This document shows positions 25,024-33,169 of a stretch of 64,000 nucleotides of DNA, in pieces. The stretch is from a virus, in the IMG/VR virus record IMGVR_UViG_3300030329_003470, positions 124,001-188,000 of that record; one strand, 5' to 3'. Each line of letters opens with the position of its first letter. Within the stretch, counting starts at the first letter, position 1. A program made the position numbers and the translations under genes. A model generated the notes under the pieces. The model was not told the origin of the DNA. It worked only from the letters and a program-made list of their open reading frames with translations, and did not search any database.

Positions 25024-25544
25024 ATTTGTTTCTCCTCTATTGGTTCATCTTTTTTATAATCTTCCCATTTAGTATATCCTGCTTTTGACTTAAAATCTTC
25101 CATACTCATTGTCCAAACACCAGAATTTGTTTTATTAAAATCTATGTCATCAATTTTAAAACAAAGTTGTTTATCGTTGTCTACATTTTCAAATATTATA
25201 GAACAAAACGGTATAAATTTTTCATGATTCCAAACAAGATTAAATTGTTTTTGTACTTCGTTGTGCATAGAGTAAGGATAATCTAAAGTTACAAAATATC
25301 CACGTTCTAATAGTTGTGTCATTTGTCCTACTTGGTTTGCAACATTTGATATAAATGATCTATTTGCTCCATAATAAACTGCTTCTGCTTTAACACTTTC
25401 ACATAGTTCTTGAATTTGATCATATGTAAGATCGTTACGTGCAAGAAACAATGTTTGCAATCCATATGCAAGTGTGTGTTCTATTTCTTTACCAGAAAAT
25501 ACACCTACACCTTCTTTTATTCCAGTTTTATAATCTCGAAGCAT
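24987..25544 (-). CDS. conserved phage protein linked to the queD-like gene
   Basis: The 185-residue protein has GVGVFSGKEIEHTLAYGLQTLFLA, YYGANRSFISN, ERGYFVTLDYPYSMHNE and IDFNKTNSGVWTMSMEDFKSKAGYTKWEDY. I associate this pattern with a protein widespread in marine T4-like phages, but know no activity. A 37-base overlap couples it to the QueD-like gene, and it heads the operon driven by the promoter at 25550-25578. A pathway role is possible. Confidence 0.65.
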   Translation of the reverse strand: MLRDYKTGIKEGVGVFSGKEIEHTLAYGLQTLFLARNDLTYDQIQELCESVKAEAVYYGANRSFISNVANQVGQMTQLLERGYFVTLDYPYSMHNEVQKQFNLVWNHEKFIPFCSIIFENVDNDKQLCFKIDDIDFNKTNSGVWTMSMEDFKSKAGYTKWEDYKKDEPIEEKQIWPMPKKLVQNS

Positions 25545-25549
25545 ACTGT

Positions 25550-25578
25550 ATTATACTATTAAACTATTTTTTTGTCAA
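25550..25578 (-). promoter_or_regulatory. strong sigma70-like promoter
   Basis: TTGACA (25573-25578), 17 bases and TATAAT (25550-25555) on the minus strand: both hexamers perfect. It lies within the 3-prime end of the coiled-coil gene and starts the QueD-like/peroxiredoxin run; the predicted leader is very short. Confidence 0.75.
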
Positions 25579-25761
25579 TGTCCGTTTGGCTTTAGCGATT
25601 GCATCTTTTATTGCAAGTTTGGTTTTTTTCAAACGCATTAAAAGTTGTTTGCTTTCGTCACTTCTATCTTGTTTTCTATCTTTGGTGAGTTCTGATACCT
25701 TTCTATTTAGGTAATCGTGATGATCTTCTAATTTTTTTAATTTTTTATCTTTACCAGCCAT
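25564..25761 (-). CDS. small coiled-coil protein
   Basis: The 65-residue protein is almost entirely charged helix (KKLKKLEDHHDYLNRKVSEL, then LLMRLKKTKLAIKDAIAKAK). It resembles short DUF465/YdcH-like coiled coils. AGGAGA precedes the ATG. It sits just after the DpdA-like gene; a partner role is possible but not visible. Confidence 0.65.
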   Translation of the reverse strand: MAGKDKKLKKLEDHHDYLNRKVSELTKDRKQDRSDESKQLLMRLKKTKLAIKDAIAKAKRTLTKK

Positions 25762-25770
25762 TTTTCTCTC

Positions 25771-27216
25771 CTATTCAAATAATGAACTAAAGTTATTTTT
25801 ACCTTTACCACCACCAGTTGCTCTTTGCCATCTAGTTCCTCTTATATCTGCAAGATAACTTGAAGCATTAGATATTACTTCCATTGGTTTTTCTGAGGTG
25901 AATACTTCTTCTGCAAGTGTATTAAAGTATAAAATATTTCTAGGAACATATTCACTAAATTCATCAGTGTTATCAGAACCTTTTGTTTTTCTCCAATGTC
26001 CAACTTGTGGTTGATATTTCAAACGTTCTATATCGTTTAAATCGTTTGCTGTTTGTACTGCTCTAATTTGATTGTATACGTTGTGTGCCATCATTAAACA
26101 ATAACTAAAACTATCCCAACTTGTTTTGCCTTCTTTGTTATTCTTATTTAGGTCGCCTTCACCATACCAACACACGTCTCCCATTTTTAATCTATTACCA
26201 ATTTGACTTGGAAACGGAAATTGTATATTAGAACCTTTTAATTTCTTATCATCTGGTGCTTTGTCCATAATAAATGAAAATCTTTGTGGTGTGAATACGT
26301 TTTGTGTATAAACTAAACCATTTGCAGTTGATAAAAATGCTGATGCACTATCAAAACTTACTGTAAAGTTTGGATTAATATGTTTTCTTACTTGTCTTTG
26401 TACCTGTGTTAAGTAGCAGGCCCAATCTAATTGTGATGTTCCTAGTATGTGCATCCAATCTTTGCCATCTAATTTCTTTTCATCTCTCATTATGATTAGT
26501 CTTTTAAGTAGTACTTCCATATCACACATATTAATACCACCCATTCCCCAACCTTCAAATTCAAAGTCTTTTACTTGATCATACCATATTTGTGCAGTTT
26601 CCCAATCATCACCTTGTAATACATTTAAAAACTTTGTTTGCCCTAATCTATTTTTTTGAAAGAAATTATTATTGTATATTGTTCCATCTAAACAATCTTG
26701 AAAACTATTCAATCCTGTTTTAGGACTATTCAAATCATCTGCCGCCCAACTTGGAACGTCTAATGTCATTGCCCAGTCACTTGTTAATTCTAACCAATTT
26801 AAAATATTGCTTCTTACTGCGTTTGCTTTATTACCCTCAAAATCTTTCCAATCAAATTTAATAACACCTTTGCCTAATTGATATCCTCCAGAATCTCCTA
26901 CTATTGTGCTAAACTTTCTATCTCTATCAACACACATAGAATCTCTGTCTGCAACTTTATCCATATCTAAACAGGCGTGTCCTGCTGAATATAATGCAGT
27001 TGGATATGTAAAGTAACCTTCGTCTGGATTAATAAAGTTTAAACCTTCAACTCCTCTATCTAAACCTTTTGGAATTCTTTCTGCTGGAATATGAGTACCT
27101 TTAGTAACTCTTTGTTTGGAAATAAATGTATTAAAGAAATTAGAAATAGCAGGCAAGAACACTGCAAAATCTCTGCTTAATTCTCCTAAATGTTCTCGCC
27201 CTTTAATTTCTGTCAT
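25771..27216 (-). CDS. dpdA: DpdA-like tRNA-guanine transglycosylase family protein
   Basis: The 481-residue protein has the TGT barrel signatures in order. VGDSGGYQLGKG (D108, counterpart of the SDSGGFQ aspartate) is followed by FLNVLQGDDW, GWGMGGI, MHILGTSQLDWAC and TVSFDSASAF, whose D289 is the likely nucleophile. The usual CxCxxC zinc cluster is missing; C349, C373 and H378 are candidate replacements. Length and divergence match phage DpdA enzymes, which exchange guanine for a 7-deazaguanine in DNA, rather than tRNA TGT. It overlaps the sliding-clamp gene by one base, a position fitting DNA modification at replication. Confidence 0.8.
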   Translation of the reverse strand: MTEIKGREHLGELSRDFAVFLPAISNFFNTFISKQRVTKGTHIPAERIPKGLDRGVEGLNFINPDEGYFTYPTALYSAGHACLDMDKVADRDSMCVDRDRKFSTIVGDSGGYQLGKGVIKFDWKDFEGNKANAVRSNILNWLELTSDWAMTLDVPSWAADDLNSPKTGLNSFQDCLDGTIYNNNFFQKNRLGQTKFLNVLQGDDWETAQIWYDQVKDFEFEGWGMGGINMCDMEVLLKRLIIMRDEKKLDGKDWMHILGTSQLDWACYLTQVQRQVRKHINPNFTVSFDSASAFLSTANGLVYTQNVFTPQRFSFIMDKAPDDKKLKGSNIQFPFPSQIGNRLKMGDVCWYGEGDLNKNNKEGKTSWDSFSYCLMMAHNVYNQIRAVQTANDLNDIERLKYQPQVGHWRKTKGSDNTDEFSEYVPRNILYFNTLAEEVFTSEKPMEVISNASSYLADIRGTRWQRATGGGKGKNNFSSLFE

Positions 27217-27953
27217 TACTGCGCCTGAGCCGGGATAATATATTGATACTTGCCTAATCCTGAATCAACTGAAACCATCATTGCACCTTCATTTGAAAAA
27301 TGCAACATTACTTTAGCAGAATCAGATAGTTTTAATATTTGCAATACCTGTGCAACAGGCCAACTCCATCCTTTGTTTAGAGTTCCTTTCACATCATTTG
27401 CAAAAACAAATTCACCACCGTGTGATGCTTGATCACCAAAAGTGAATATCAGGTTACCATTCTCTGTTCTAACAACAAAAGAATTGTGTTCTGTATTTGC
27501 TACTGATTGAAAATTAAATCTTTGTACACTTGCCACGGTTGGTTCAATTTCAACGTCCCACTTAACTCCCTTAAACTTAACTGTTTTAAGTTTTTCGTTG
27601 ATAATTTCAGCATTCATAAATCTGTAATCGTTCTTAAAGTCACCTTTTTCGTTTTCAAAGTGTATGCCTGTTGGAACTTCAGCACCATTTCTAGTACCTT
27701 TCAACACAGTTATTTTTGCTTTTTCTTTATACTCTGGACATTTCAAATGGATATCTAGTTTGCCTAACTGTGGCATACCAAAAGTACCGTCCATTTCTGA
27801 TTGTGGTTTGTGAAAAGATCCTTGCAAGATAACTGATCTGTCTTCTGCCATGGAATCAATTGTGGTTTCATTACTGGCACCAGTAATTTTAACAAGATCT
27901 AAAAACCCCAATCCATGCGTGTGTTTAACAATGTCTCTTAAGATATCTATCAT
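27216..27953 (-). CDS. 45: DNA polymerase sliding clamp (gp45-like)
   Basis: The 245-residue protein is near T4 gp45 in length. It has the two-domain beta-rich layout (ILQGSFHKPQSEMDGTFGMP, NSFVVRTENGNLIFTFGDQ, KVMLHFSNEGAMMVSVDSGLG) ending in a YYIIPAQ-type tail. In T4 the trimeric clamp tethers polymerase to DNA and also activates late promoters together with gp33 and gp55, which matters here because of the TAAATA boxes. It lies between the polymerase and the DpdA-like gene. Recognition is by pattern and context. Confidence 0.75.
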   Translation of the reverse strand: MIDILRDIVKHTHGLGFLDLVKITGASNETTIDSMAEDRSVILQGSFHKPQSEMDGTFGMPQLGKLDIHLKCPEYKEKAKITVLKGTRNGAEVPTGIHFENEKGDFKNDYRFMNAEIINEKLKTVKFKGVKWDVEIEPTVASVQRFNFQSVANTEHNSFVVRTENGNLIFTFGDQASHGGEFVFANDVKGTLNKGWSWPVAQVLQILKLSDSAKVMLHFSNEGAMMVSVDSGLGKYQYIIPAQAQ

Positions 27954-27970
27954 ACGTTTATTTTACTGTA

Positions 27971-27976
27971 TATTTA
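27971..27976 (-). promoter_or_regulatory. possible late-promoter box before the clamp gene
   Basis: CTAAATATA on the minus strand lies 17 bases before the clamp ATG at 27953. The spacing would give a short leader. It is weaker than the boxes at 5-9 bases. Confidence 0.35.
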
Positions 27977-27980
27977 GATT

Positions 27981-28781
27981 TTAATCAAGTGTTATTTCAT
28001 CTATTCTATACAGCACAGGATTTTGTTTACCAGGCTTACGGAATATAGCATAATTGGCTCCTGGTCGGAACTGACCCATCTCTATCACATCGTATCCTTC
28101 TTCTTTAATCATTCTTTCCATTGCAGTTTTGGTATTATAATTCCAATAACCACGTTTTGCTTGAGTCAAATCATACTCATAGTGGCAATCTGCATACTGT
28201 ATAAACACATAACCACCTGGTATTAGTGTTCTTTTTATGTCGTGTAGGTAATGTTGTATATGGTTTTGTGTAAAGAATACAAAAGTGTCCCAACTAAACA
28301 CAAAGTTGCATGAATTTTGTGGAATATTATGACACTCGTGTTTTCTTGTTAGAAAGAATGTACAATATTTTCTATGTCTAGGATTTCTAAATCGTCTAAA
28401 TATTTTTTCTTCAAGTTCGGGTAGTATATCTATAAAATAGTTTCTACCCCATGCTCTAAATTCTTTAGAAAATGTGCCATACCCCGGACCTATTTCTAAA
28501 CTATTGTAAACATTAGATCTAGCAAATTGAAATATCTTTGTTTGTACCATTTTAAATAGCCAATTATCTACAACAGGCTTTTCTTGTTTCTTTTCTAAAT
28601 CCACTTTAAACCATTCAACGGTTTTATCTAACCTATCAATCTCTTCTTCGTTATTTGCATCAACAGTATTTTCTATATCTTTTAATATTTTTAAATTTGA
28701 ATCTATTAATTCTTGTAAATCTTCTTTTTTAACTTTTTCTAGTTTTTCAATTAATAGTTTTATTTCTTCGATGCTTAACAT
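27981..28781 (-). CDS. class I SAM-dependent methyltransferase-like protein
   Basis: The 266-residue protein starts with a long charged helical region (about 80 residues). A methyltransferase core follows with LEIGPGYGTFSKEF (motif I), NYFIDILPELEEK (motif II acid), FVFSWDTFVFF and LIPGGYVFIQY (motif V/VI). The substrate cannot be told; the fold is shared by DNA, RNA, protein and small-molecule methylases. No DPPY/NPPY DNA-methylase motif is present. A TAAATA box is 5 bases upstream of the ATG. Confidence 0.75.
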   Translation of the reverse strand: MLSIEEIKLLIEKLEKVKKEDLQELIDSNLKILKDIENTVDANNEEEIDRLDKTVEWFKVDLEKKQEKPVVDNWLFKMVQTKIFQFARSNVYNSLEIGPGYGTFSKEFRAWGRNYFIDILPELEEKIFRRFRNPRHRKYCTFFLTRKHECHNIPQNSCNFVFSWDTFVFFTQNHIQHYLHDIKRTLIPGGYVFIQYADCHYEYDLTQAKRGYWNYNTKTAMERMIKEEGYDVIEMGQFRPGANYAIFRKPGKQNPVLYRIDEITLD

Positions 28782-28786
28782 AACAG

Positions 28787-28792
28787 TATTTA
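28787..28792 (-). promoter_or_regulatory. late-promoter box, 5 bases from ATG
   Basis: TTTAAATA on the minus strand ends 5 bases before the ATG at 28781; it includes the polymerase stop codon. Confidence 0.5.
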
Positions 28793-31453
28793 AAATTCAA
28801 ACAGTTTATTAAATGTATTGCTGGTCTCAGTTGATTGAATATCCCATTCTAATACACCAATTAAATTTTCTATTTTTTGATCCAATATAGTTTGTTCCAT
28901 AGCATCTGAATCAAATGGAAGATCTTTAAACCAATCTGGAATACGCAATTCATCTGTAGGATATGCAATACTTGTATAGTTTAATGGATTGTTTTTAAGT
29001 TTACACACAATTACTTTTGCACCATCTGTAATTGGCAATGAATATTTGTCACCATACATAGTTTTACAGTTATTCCAATTAATACTTGCTCTAACGTGTC
29101 CAGGCATATTTGCTTTGCCTTGTTTCTTTTCTTTCTCCCAATATTCCGTAACATTGTTTGCTCTTTTTGGAGATCCTTTTTCCCAACCCGGTCTTGCTTT
29201 AAATTCTGCTCTAAAATCTGTAATTGCTTGTAACACTTCTTTTTCTGTTTTACCTGTTAGCACCATATACAATATATCACTTAAAAAGTCTTGTACAAAA
29301 ACTGGAGTATCAGATCTTTTTAAATCTAACCCCATGGCTTTCATTTTACCTTCTTTGCCTGCAATATCTGTACGAGTTCCTTCGACATCATAATACAATA
29401 CTGCATATCTTTTCTTTGTAATAAACAAACCTTTTGATGCAACAAGTTCTCTACCTGCTTTAATAACAGAACCTCTTGTACTTGGACAATGAAATGCTTT
29501 AGTCATGAATCCAGTAAAAGATGTATTAACTTCTTCTGCAATTTTATCATATAATGCAATAACACTTTCTTTATTCCACGGAATTTGCCCACTTTCTATT
29601 TCTTTTGCAAGTGTTTTATGTGCTGTAAAATAAACGGAATCTGTATCTCCATAAACAACTGATTCTCCTCGGTGATCATATTTGCCTGCAATAACTTCAT
29701 TTATTTTGGCTCCCATATGTTTTGTAATACATCTACCTGTTAATGTAACAGATTGTCCTATTCTAATATCAAAAAATCTACAACCTGGATTTAAAATTGC
29801 ACCATATAAACTGTTCAAGTTAATTTTTTTAACAAGTTGTCTTTTATCCCAATATTCTTTTTCAATTTCATTATCGCCAGCATCATGCATTTTACGTTGC
29901 ATTTCTTTTCTTTCTGCATACCAACGTTTTAATAAGCCTGGAATAATTGCTTCAAACTCATATGTGAATATAGTACCATTTGCACTTAACATCCATTTAT
30001 TTTTACCATCAAATATTACATCATAAAGTTGTGCCGCTGACATTCTAACACTTGTTCCGTCTGCCCAATCAACAACAACTTCTGTTGCTTTATCTTCTTT
30101 CATAACTGCTTGATATTCCCAACTACCAAATTGATTATCCCAAGCCGCCGCAAATGATTTTTTCTGCGACCTTGCTCTGTTTACTTCTGCAGATGTTATA
30201 ATTGGCCTTATTTGTCCTACAATAGTTTCTGGCCCCATATTCAATGCTCTAATTACACTTGGATACAGTGAGTTGATATCAACAGATCCTATCCAGTCAT
30301 GTATACCTTTTTGCGGAGTTGCCACATAAGCACCTGCCGCCGTGACTGGTTCAGCATCTTTTTCTCTGTATTTCCTACCAGGCACAATCATACCTCTTCT
30401 ATGTGCTTCGTTAACGATTGCTTGTTCTGTTACTGCAACTGCACCCATTGTCGTTTGTAGCAACACAGTGTTTTGGTGTGCAATCTCATTGGCAAGTTCT
30501 ATAAATTTTAATTTCTTTTCTAGTTTAGCGAGTAGATTTGTATCTTGTCTGTTGTATTCTACAAACAAACCAAAGTCATTTTTATAAAGTGCATCAAGTG
30601 AGCCTTCGTATACAGTTTTCTTTTCTCCTAGTTCATGTTCACCAATTGCATCTAGTCTAAAACTATGACGTTCTTCATATGTGTACTTTCTATATAATTC
30701 TAATAAGTCTAAGTGTACTCTACCAATTAAATCATAACTTAAATGTTCTTTTCCATATTTTTCAAATACTCTCTTTTTAGGTTTTTCTCCCCAAAAACAC
30801 AAACGTCTTGTATCATCTGAACTCATTGTTTTTTGTATTCTTCCTACTGTGTATGGAATATCATATCCTTCTGAGTTCCAACCTGAGATAATATCTGCAT
30901 CTTCAACTACTTGTAAAAATGCATCAAGCATATCTTTTTCTTTTTCAAATAACAATGTGTTTGGAAAACGTTCTGTTAAAACTTTTGCATCTTGCATACT
31001 TAAAGTTTTTGGAGGAACTGCAAATGTAATTAATTGATCCGTCCAACCCATATAACAACTTATGGCAGTTATGGGCATGAACGGATCATCTGTTGTGGCA
31101 TAACCCTTTTCAGGATCAAAATCCACTTCAATATCAAAAAACAGTACGTTTAACTTGGGAGTTTCTTTACCTAAATAATTCTCCTCAAGGCATCTAAACA
31201 CTGGATTGATATCTTGTTCATAAAGAGTTTTGTTGGACCTTATCCTCTGCTCTTTTATGAATTCTTTTGATGTAGCACACGTAACTTTTTGTAGTGTTTC
31301 ACCTGTAATGCTTCTGTGTTTGCCTCTTGAATCTGGATAATAGAATACATACCTTGCATCATATTCTACAAACACACGACCTTTTTTAGGATCACGTTCT
31401 ACTACATAAATTTTGTCTTCGTCTTTTTTATATAAGGCGTCTATATAACTCAT
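28790..31453 (-). CDS. 43: DNA polymerase, family B (gp43-like)
   Basis: The 887-residue protein is close to T4 gp43 (898). LFFDIEVDFD near residue 107 is the 3-prime exonuclease motif I (D107, E109). YNRQDTNLLAKLE is exonuclease motif III. SVDINSLYPSVIRALNM is polymerase motif A, KKINLNSLYGAIL motif B and VVYGDTDSVYF motif C with the two catalytic aspartates. It is the replicative enzyme and acts with the neighbouring clamp and the distant clamp loader. The C-terminal NTFNKLFEF probably binds the clamp, as the T4 tail does. Confidence 0.95.
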   Translation of the reverse strand: MSYIDALYKKDEDKIYVVERDPKKGRVFVEYDARYVFYYPDSRGKHRSITGETLQKVTCATSKEFIKEQRIRSNKTLYEQDINPVFRCLEENYLGKETPKLNVLFFDIEVDFDPEKGYATTDDPFMPITAISCYMGWTDQLITFAVPPKTLSMQDAKVLTERFPNTLLFEKEKDMLDAFLQVVEDADIISGWNSEGYDIPYTVGRIQKTMSSDDTRRLCFWGEKPKKRVFEKYGKEHLSYDLIGRVHLDLLELYRKYTYEERHSFRLDAIGEHELGEKKTVYEGSLDALYKNDFGLFVEYNRQDTNLLAKLEKKLKFIELANEIAHQNTVLLQTTMGAVAVTEQAIVNEAHRRGMIVPGRKYREKDAEPVTAAGAYVATPQKGIHDWIGSVDINSLYPSVIRALNMGPETIVGQIRPIITSAEVNRARSQKKSFAAAWDNQFGSWEYQAVMKEDKATEVVVDWADGTSVRMSAAQLYDVIFDGKNKWMLSANGTIFTYEFEAIIPGLLKRWYAERKEMQRKMHDAGDNEIEKEYWDKRQLVKKINLNSLYGAILNPGCRFFDIRIGQSVTLTGRCITKHMGAKINEVIAGKYDHRGESVVYGDTDSVYFTAHKTLAKEIESGQIPWNKESVIALYDKIAEEVNTSFTGFMTKAFHCPSTRGSVIKAGRELVASKGLFITKKRYAVLYYDVEGTRTDIAGKEGKMKAMGLDLKRSDTPVFVQDFLSDILYMVLTGKTEKEVLQAITDFRAEFKARPGWEKGSPKRANNVTEYWEKEKKQGKANMPGHVRASINWNNCKTMYGDKYSLPITDGAKVIVCKLKNNPLNYTSIAYPTDELRIPDWFKDLPFDSDAMEQTILDQKIENLIGVLEWDIQSTETSNTFNKLFEF

Positions 31454-31728
31454 AAAAATACTCTAAAATTTCCTATTATATTCATTATAGTAAACCATGA
31501 TGCCAAAACGCAAGTCCAAATTATCCTTCTACGCCATGATGCATATGCAAGTGTACTTGAACCTAAAAGATACAATGGAAAAATCCAACGCATATCTGGT
31601 CCCGGGGAAGTAAAAGTTAATAGATAAGATCCTGCTACTGTTACTACTACTGAAAATACTTCAAGATAAAAAGCAAGTCTGTCTGTTTTGTAACTTGTTA
31701 CCCAAAATTCTTTGAGTATTCGATACAT
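31450..31728 (-). CDS. small membrane protein, unknown function
   Basis: The 92-residue protein has three to four hydrophobic segments (YLEVFSVVVTVAGSYLLTF, WIFPLYLLGSSTLAYASW, IIWTCVLASWFTIMNIIG). The N-terminal YRILKEFWVTSYKTDR is basic and probably cytoplasmic. It overlaps the polymerase by 4 bases and the DsbA-like gene by one. Similar small proteins seem frequent in marine T4-like phages; role unknown. Confidence 0.65.
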   Translation of the reverse strand: MYRILKEFWVTSYKTDRLAFYLEVFSVVVTVAGSYLLTFTSPGPDMRWIFPLYLLGSSTLAYASWRRRIIWTCVLASWFTIMNIIGNFRVFL

Positions 31729-31985
31729 TAAAGTTTACCAGCGGAGTTTAGTATACTTTCTAATGTGTCCATTTCATCGGCAATGTTTTGGTAGTTGCCT
31801 CTGTGTGCTACGGATATTGCTTTGTTGATTAGTGCAGGTTTTAATTCTAATTCTTCTGCGATTGCTTTCACAGTATCTTTTAGTCCTGCTCTTAAATCCT
31901 CAACTTCACTTAATACTTGTGAACCTTGTGAAATTATTTGGATTAATTTTTGTTTTTCTGCTTCGTTAAAGTTTCTTACTGCCAT
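31728..31985 (-). CDS. dsbA: DsbA-like dsDNA-binding late regulator
   Basis: The 85-residue protein is similar in length to T4 DsbA and has a helical core (LKDTVKAIAEELELKPALINKAISVAH) with a C-terminal acidic helix (NIADEMDTLESILN). T4 DsbA binds double-stranded DNA near late promoters. The helix layout and many late-type boxes here support this assignment, though sequence identity is short. An AGGAG site and a sigma70-like promoter precede it. Confidence 0.6.
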   Translation of the reverse strand: MAVRNFNEAEKQKLIQIISQGSQVLSEVEDLRAGLKDTVKAIAEELELKPALINKAISVAHRGNYQNIADEMDTLESILNSAGKL

Positions 31986-32008
31986 TTGTTTCTCCTGTTG
32001 TTACATAC

Positions 32009-32037
32009 AGTATATAACATCTTTAGTGATAGAGCAA
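32009..32037 (-). promoter_or_regulatory. sigma70-like promoter
   Basis: TTGCTC (32032-32037), 17 bases, TATACT (32009-32014) upstream of the DsbA-like gene. The -35 is imperfect. It may also serve the polymerase downstream. Confidence 0.5.
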
Positions 32038-32046
32038 ATGGTTTTT

Positions 32047-32283
32047 TTAGATCAACCCTGCTAATTTTTGGATACGTTTTATTTCAACGTCGTCTGACTC
32101 TTCAACTTGATTTGCCTTCATTATTTGGTTAGGACCATCGGCAAATGCTTCTATTTTTGCAAGTCCTCTACTACCAGCACTGCTAGGCGATTTAATTTGT
32201 TCACCTGCGGTAATATGTCCTCTTTGACGCATTTTGGTAACGTCATCTAAGTATTGGTGGTAGTTGTAAGGAATACTGCTCAT
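32047..32283 (-). CDS. small phage protein with C-terminal KLAG motif
   Basis: The 78-residue protein has a polar N-terminus (MSSIPYNYHQYLDDVTKMRQ) and a disordered Gly/Ser middle, and ends VEIKRIQKLAGLI. The I-x-x-LAG[IL] ending recurs in three other proteins in this region. A TAAATA box lies 6 bases before the ATG. I infer a virion or head-assembly role. Confidence 0.6.
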   Translation of the reverse strand: MSSIPYNYHQYLDDVTKMRQRGHITAGEQIKSPSSAGSRGLAKIEAFADGPNQIMKANQVEESDDVEIKRIQKLAGLI

Positions 32284-32289
32284 ATGCAG

Positions 32290-32295
32290 TATTTA
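32290..32295 (-). promoter_or_regulatory. late-promoter box, 6 bases from ATG
   Basis: AATAAATAC on the minus strand, ending 6 bases before the ATG at 32283; no SD between. The downstream CATATG context recurs at several other late starts. Confidence 0.6.
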
Positions 32296-33144
32296 TTTTT
32301 TTTCTGCTGGGTCTAAATCGTTTGTAAACTTATCTTCTGCAGGTTCTACTGGTAGTTCTATTTCTTCGCCGCCTTCGTCAAACTCTTTGTCTAACATAGG
32401 CACTTCGCCTGTTTTATCATCTTCTTCGTCTTCTTCGTCGTCTTTTGATTCTGCATCTTGTTTTACTAGATCATTCAATGACGGTTCAGGCCTGTCTTTT
32501 TCTTGTACTACTTCTTCAGGTGCTTCTGCCTTTTCTGCGTCTGCAATTATTTCTGTAGTTTCTGGAGTTTTAACAAGAATGCTTTTTTGTTCTTCATTGT
32601 AAACTGCTTCATTGTCTGAGAAAGTGTTGTATAATTCAACAAGTTGAGACTCTTCTGCGTTTTTAATATATTCTGCGATATCTTTTGCAATAACTTCTCT
32701 AAATGATTTTGAGTCATAAGTTTGTTCTTCTTTTTGTTCTGCTTTTAATTCTGCTAATTGTGTTTCTAGTTCAGCAATTTTATCTAATCTTTTGCTTTCT
32801 TCGTTTACTGCTTTTTTAATATTAGTTGCTATTGAATCATCTGCATCTGATTCTTTAATTGCTTTTGTAATGTCTGATTCTTTTTTAGGTTCTTCTTCTT
32901 TTGTGATAGACTCAACTAATTTTTCTGCTTTTTCTGAAACTTTTGGTGCTTCTGTGTATTCTTTAATACCTGCTAATCTGGCAATGTCTGCTAATGAAAT
33001 ATCTTTGTCATCAAGGATTTTTGGCTCTTGTTTAGCGGCTTCCATTAGTGATGCTCTTTCTTCTTCAGGAGTTATATTACTCATTGCGTTCAAACGAGCA
33101 ACTAGATCCGCGAAACTATTGTCTGTTGATTTATTACGTGCCAT
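32293..33144 (-). CDS. acidic, mostly disordered head-region protein
   Basis: The 283-residue protein is strongly acidic, with Glu/Lys-rich low-complexity runs, a coiled-coil-like NEESKRLDKIAELETQLAEL and an Asp/Glu block near the C-terminus. It holds ISLADIARLAGIKEY, the local LAG[IL] motif. Size and composition recall scaffold or prohead core proteins of myoviruses. The best-formed late promoter (TATAAATA) stands 5 bases before its ATG. I infer late, head-related function; no catalytic domain is seen. Confidence 0.65.
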   Translation of the reverse strand: MARNKSTDNSFADLVARLNAMSNITPEEERASLMEAAKQEPKILDDKDISLADIARLAGIKEYTEAPKVSEKAEKLVESITKEEEPKKESDITKAIKESDADDSIATNIKKAVNEESKRLDKIAELETQLAELKAEQKEEQTYDSKSFREVIAKDIAEYIKNAEESQLVELYNTFSDNEAVYNEEQKSILVKTPETTEIIADAEKAEAPEEVVQEKDRPEPSLNDLVKQDAESKDDEEDEEDDKTGEVPMLDKEFDEGGEEIELPVEPAEDKFTNDLDPAEKK

Positions 33145-33149
33145 ATGAG

Positions 33150-33157
33150 TATTTATA
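33150..33157 (-). promoter_or_regulatory. T4-consensus late promoter TATAAATA
   Basis: The full TATAAATA octamer on the minus strand, ending 5 bases before the ATG at 33144. In T4 transcription starts about six bases after this element, so the RNA should begin at the ATG. Confidence 0.75.
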
Positions 33158-33169
33158 ATTGTTACAAAT

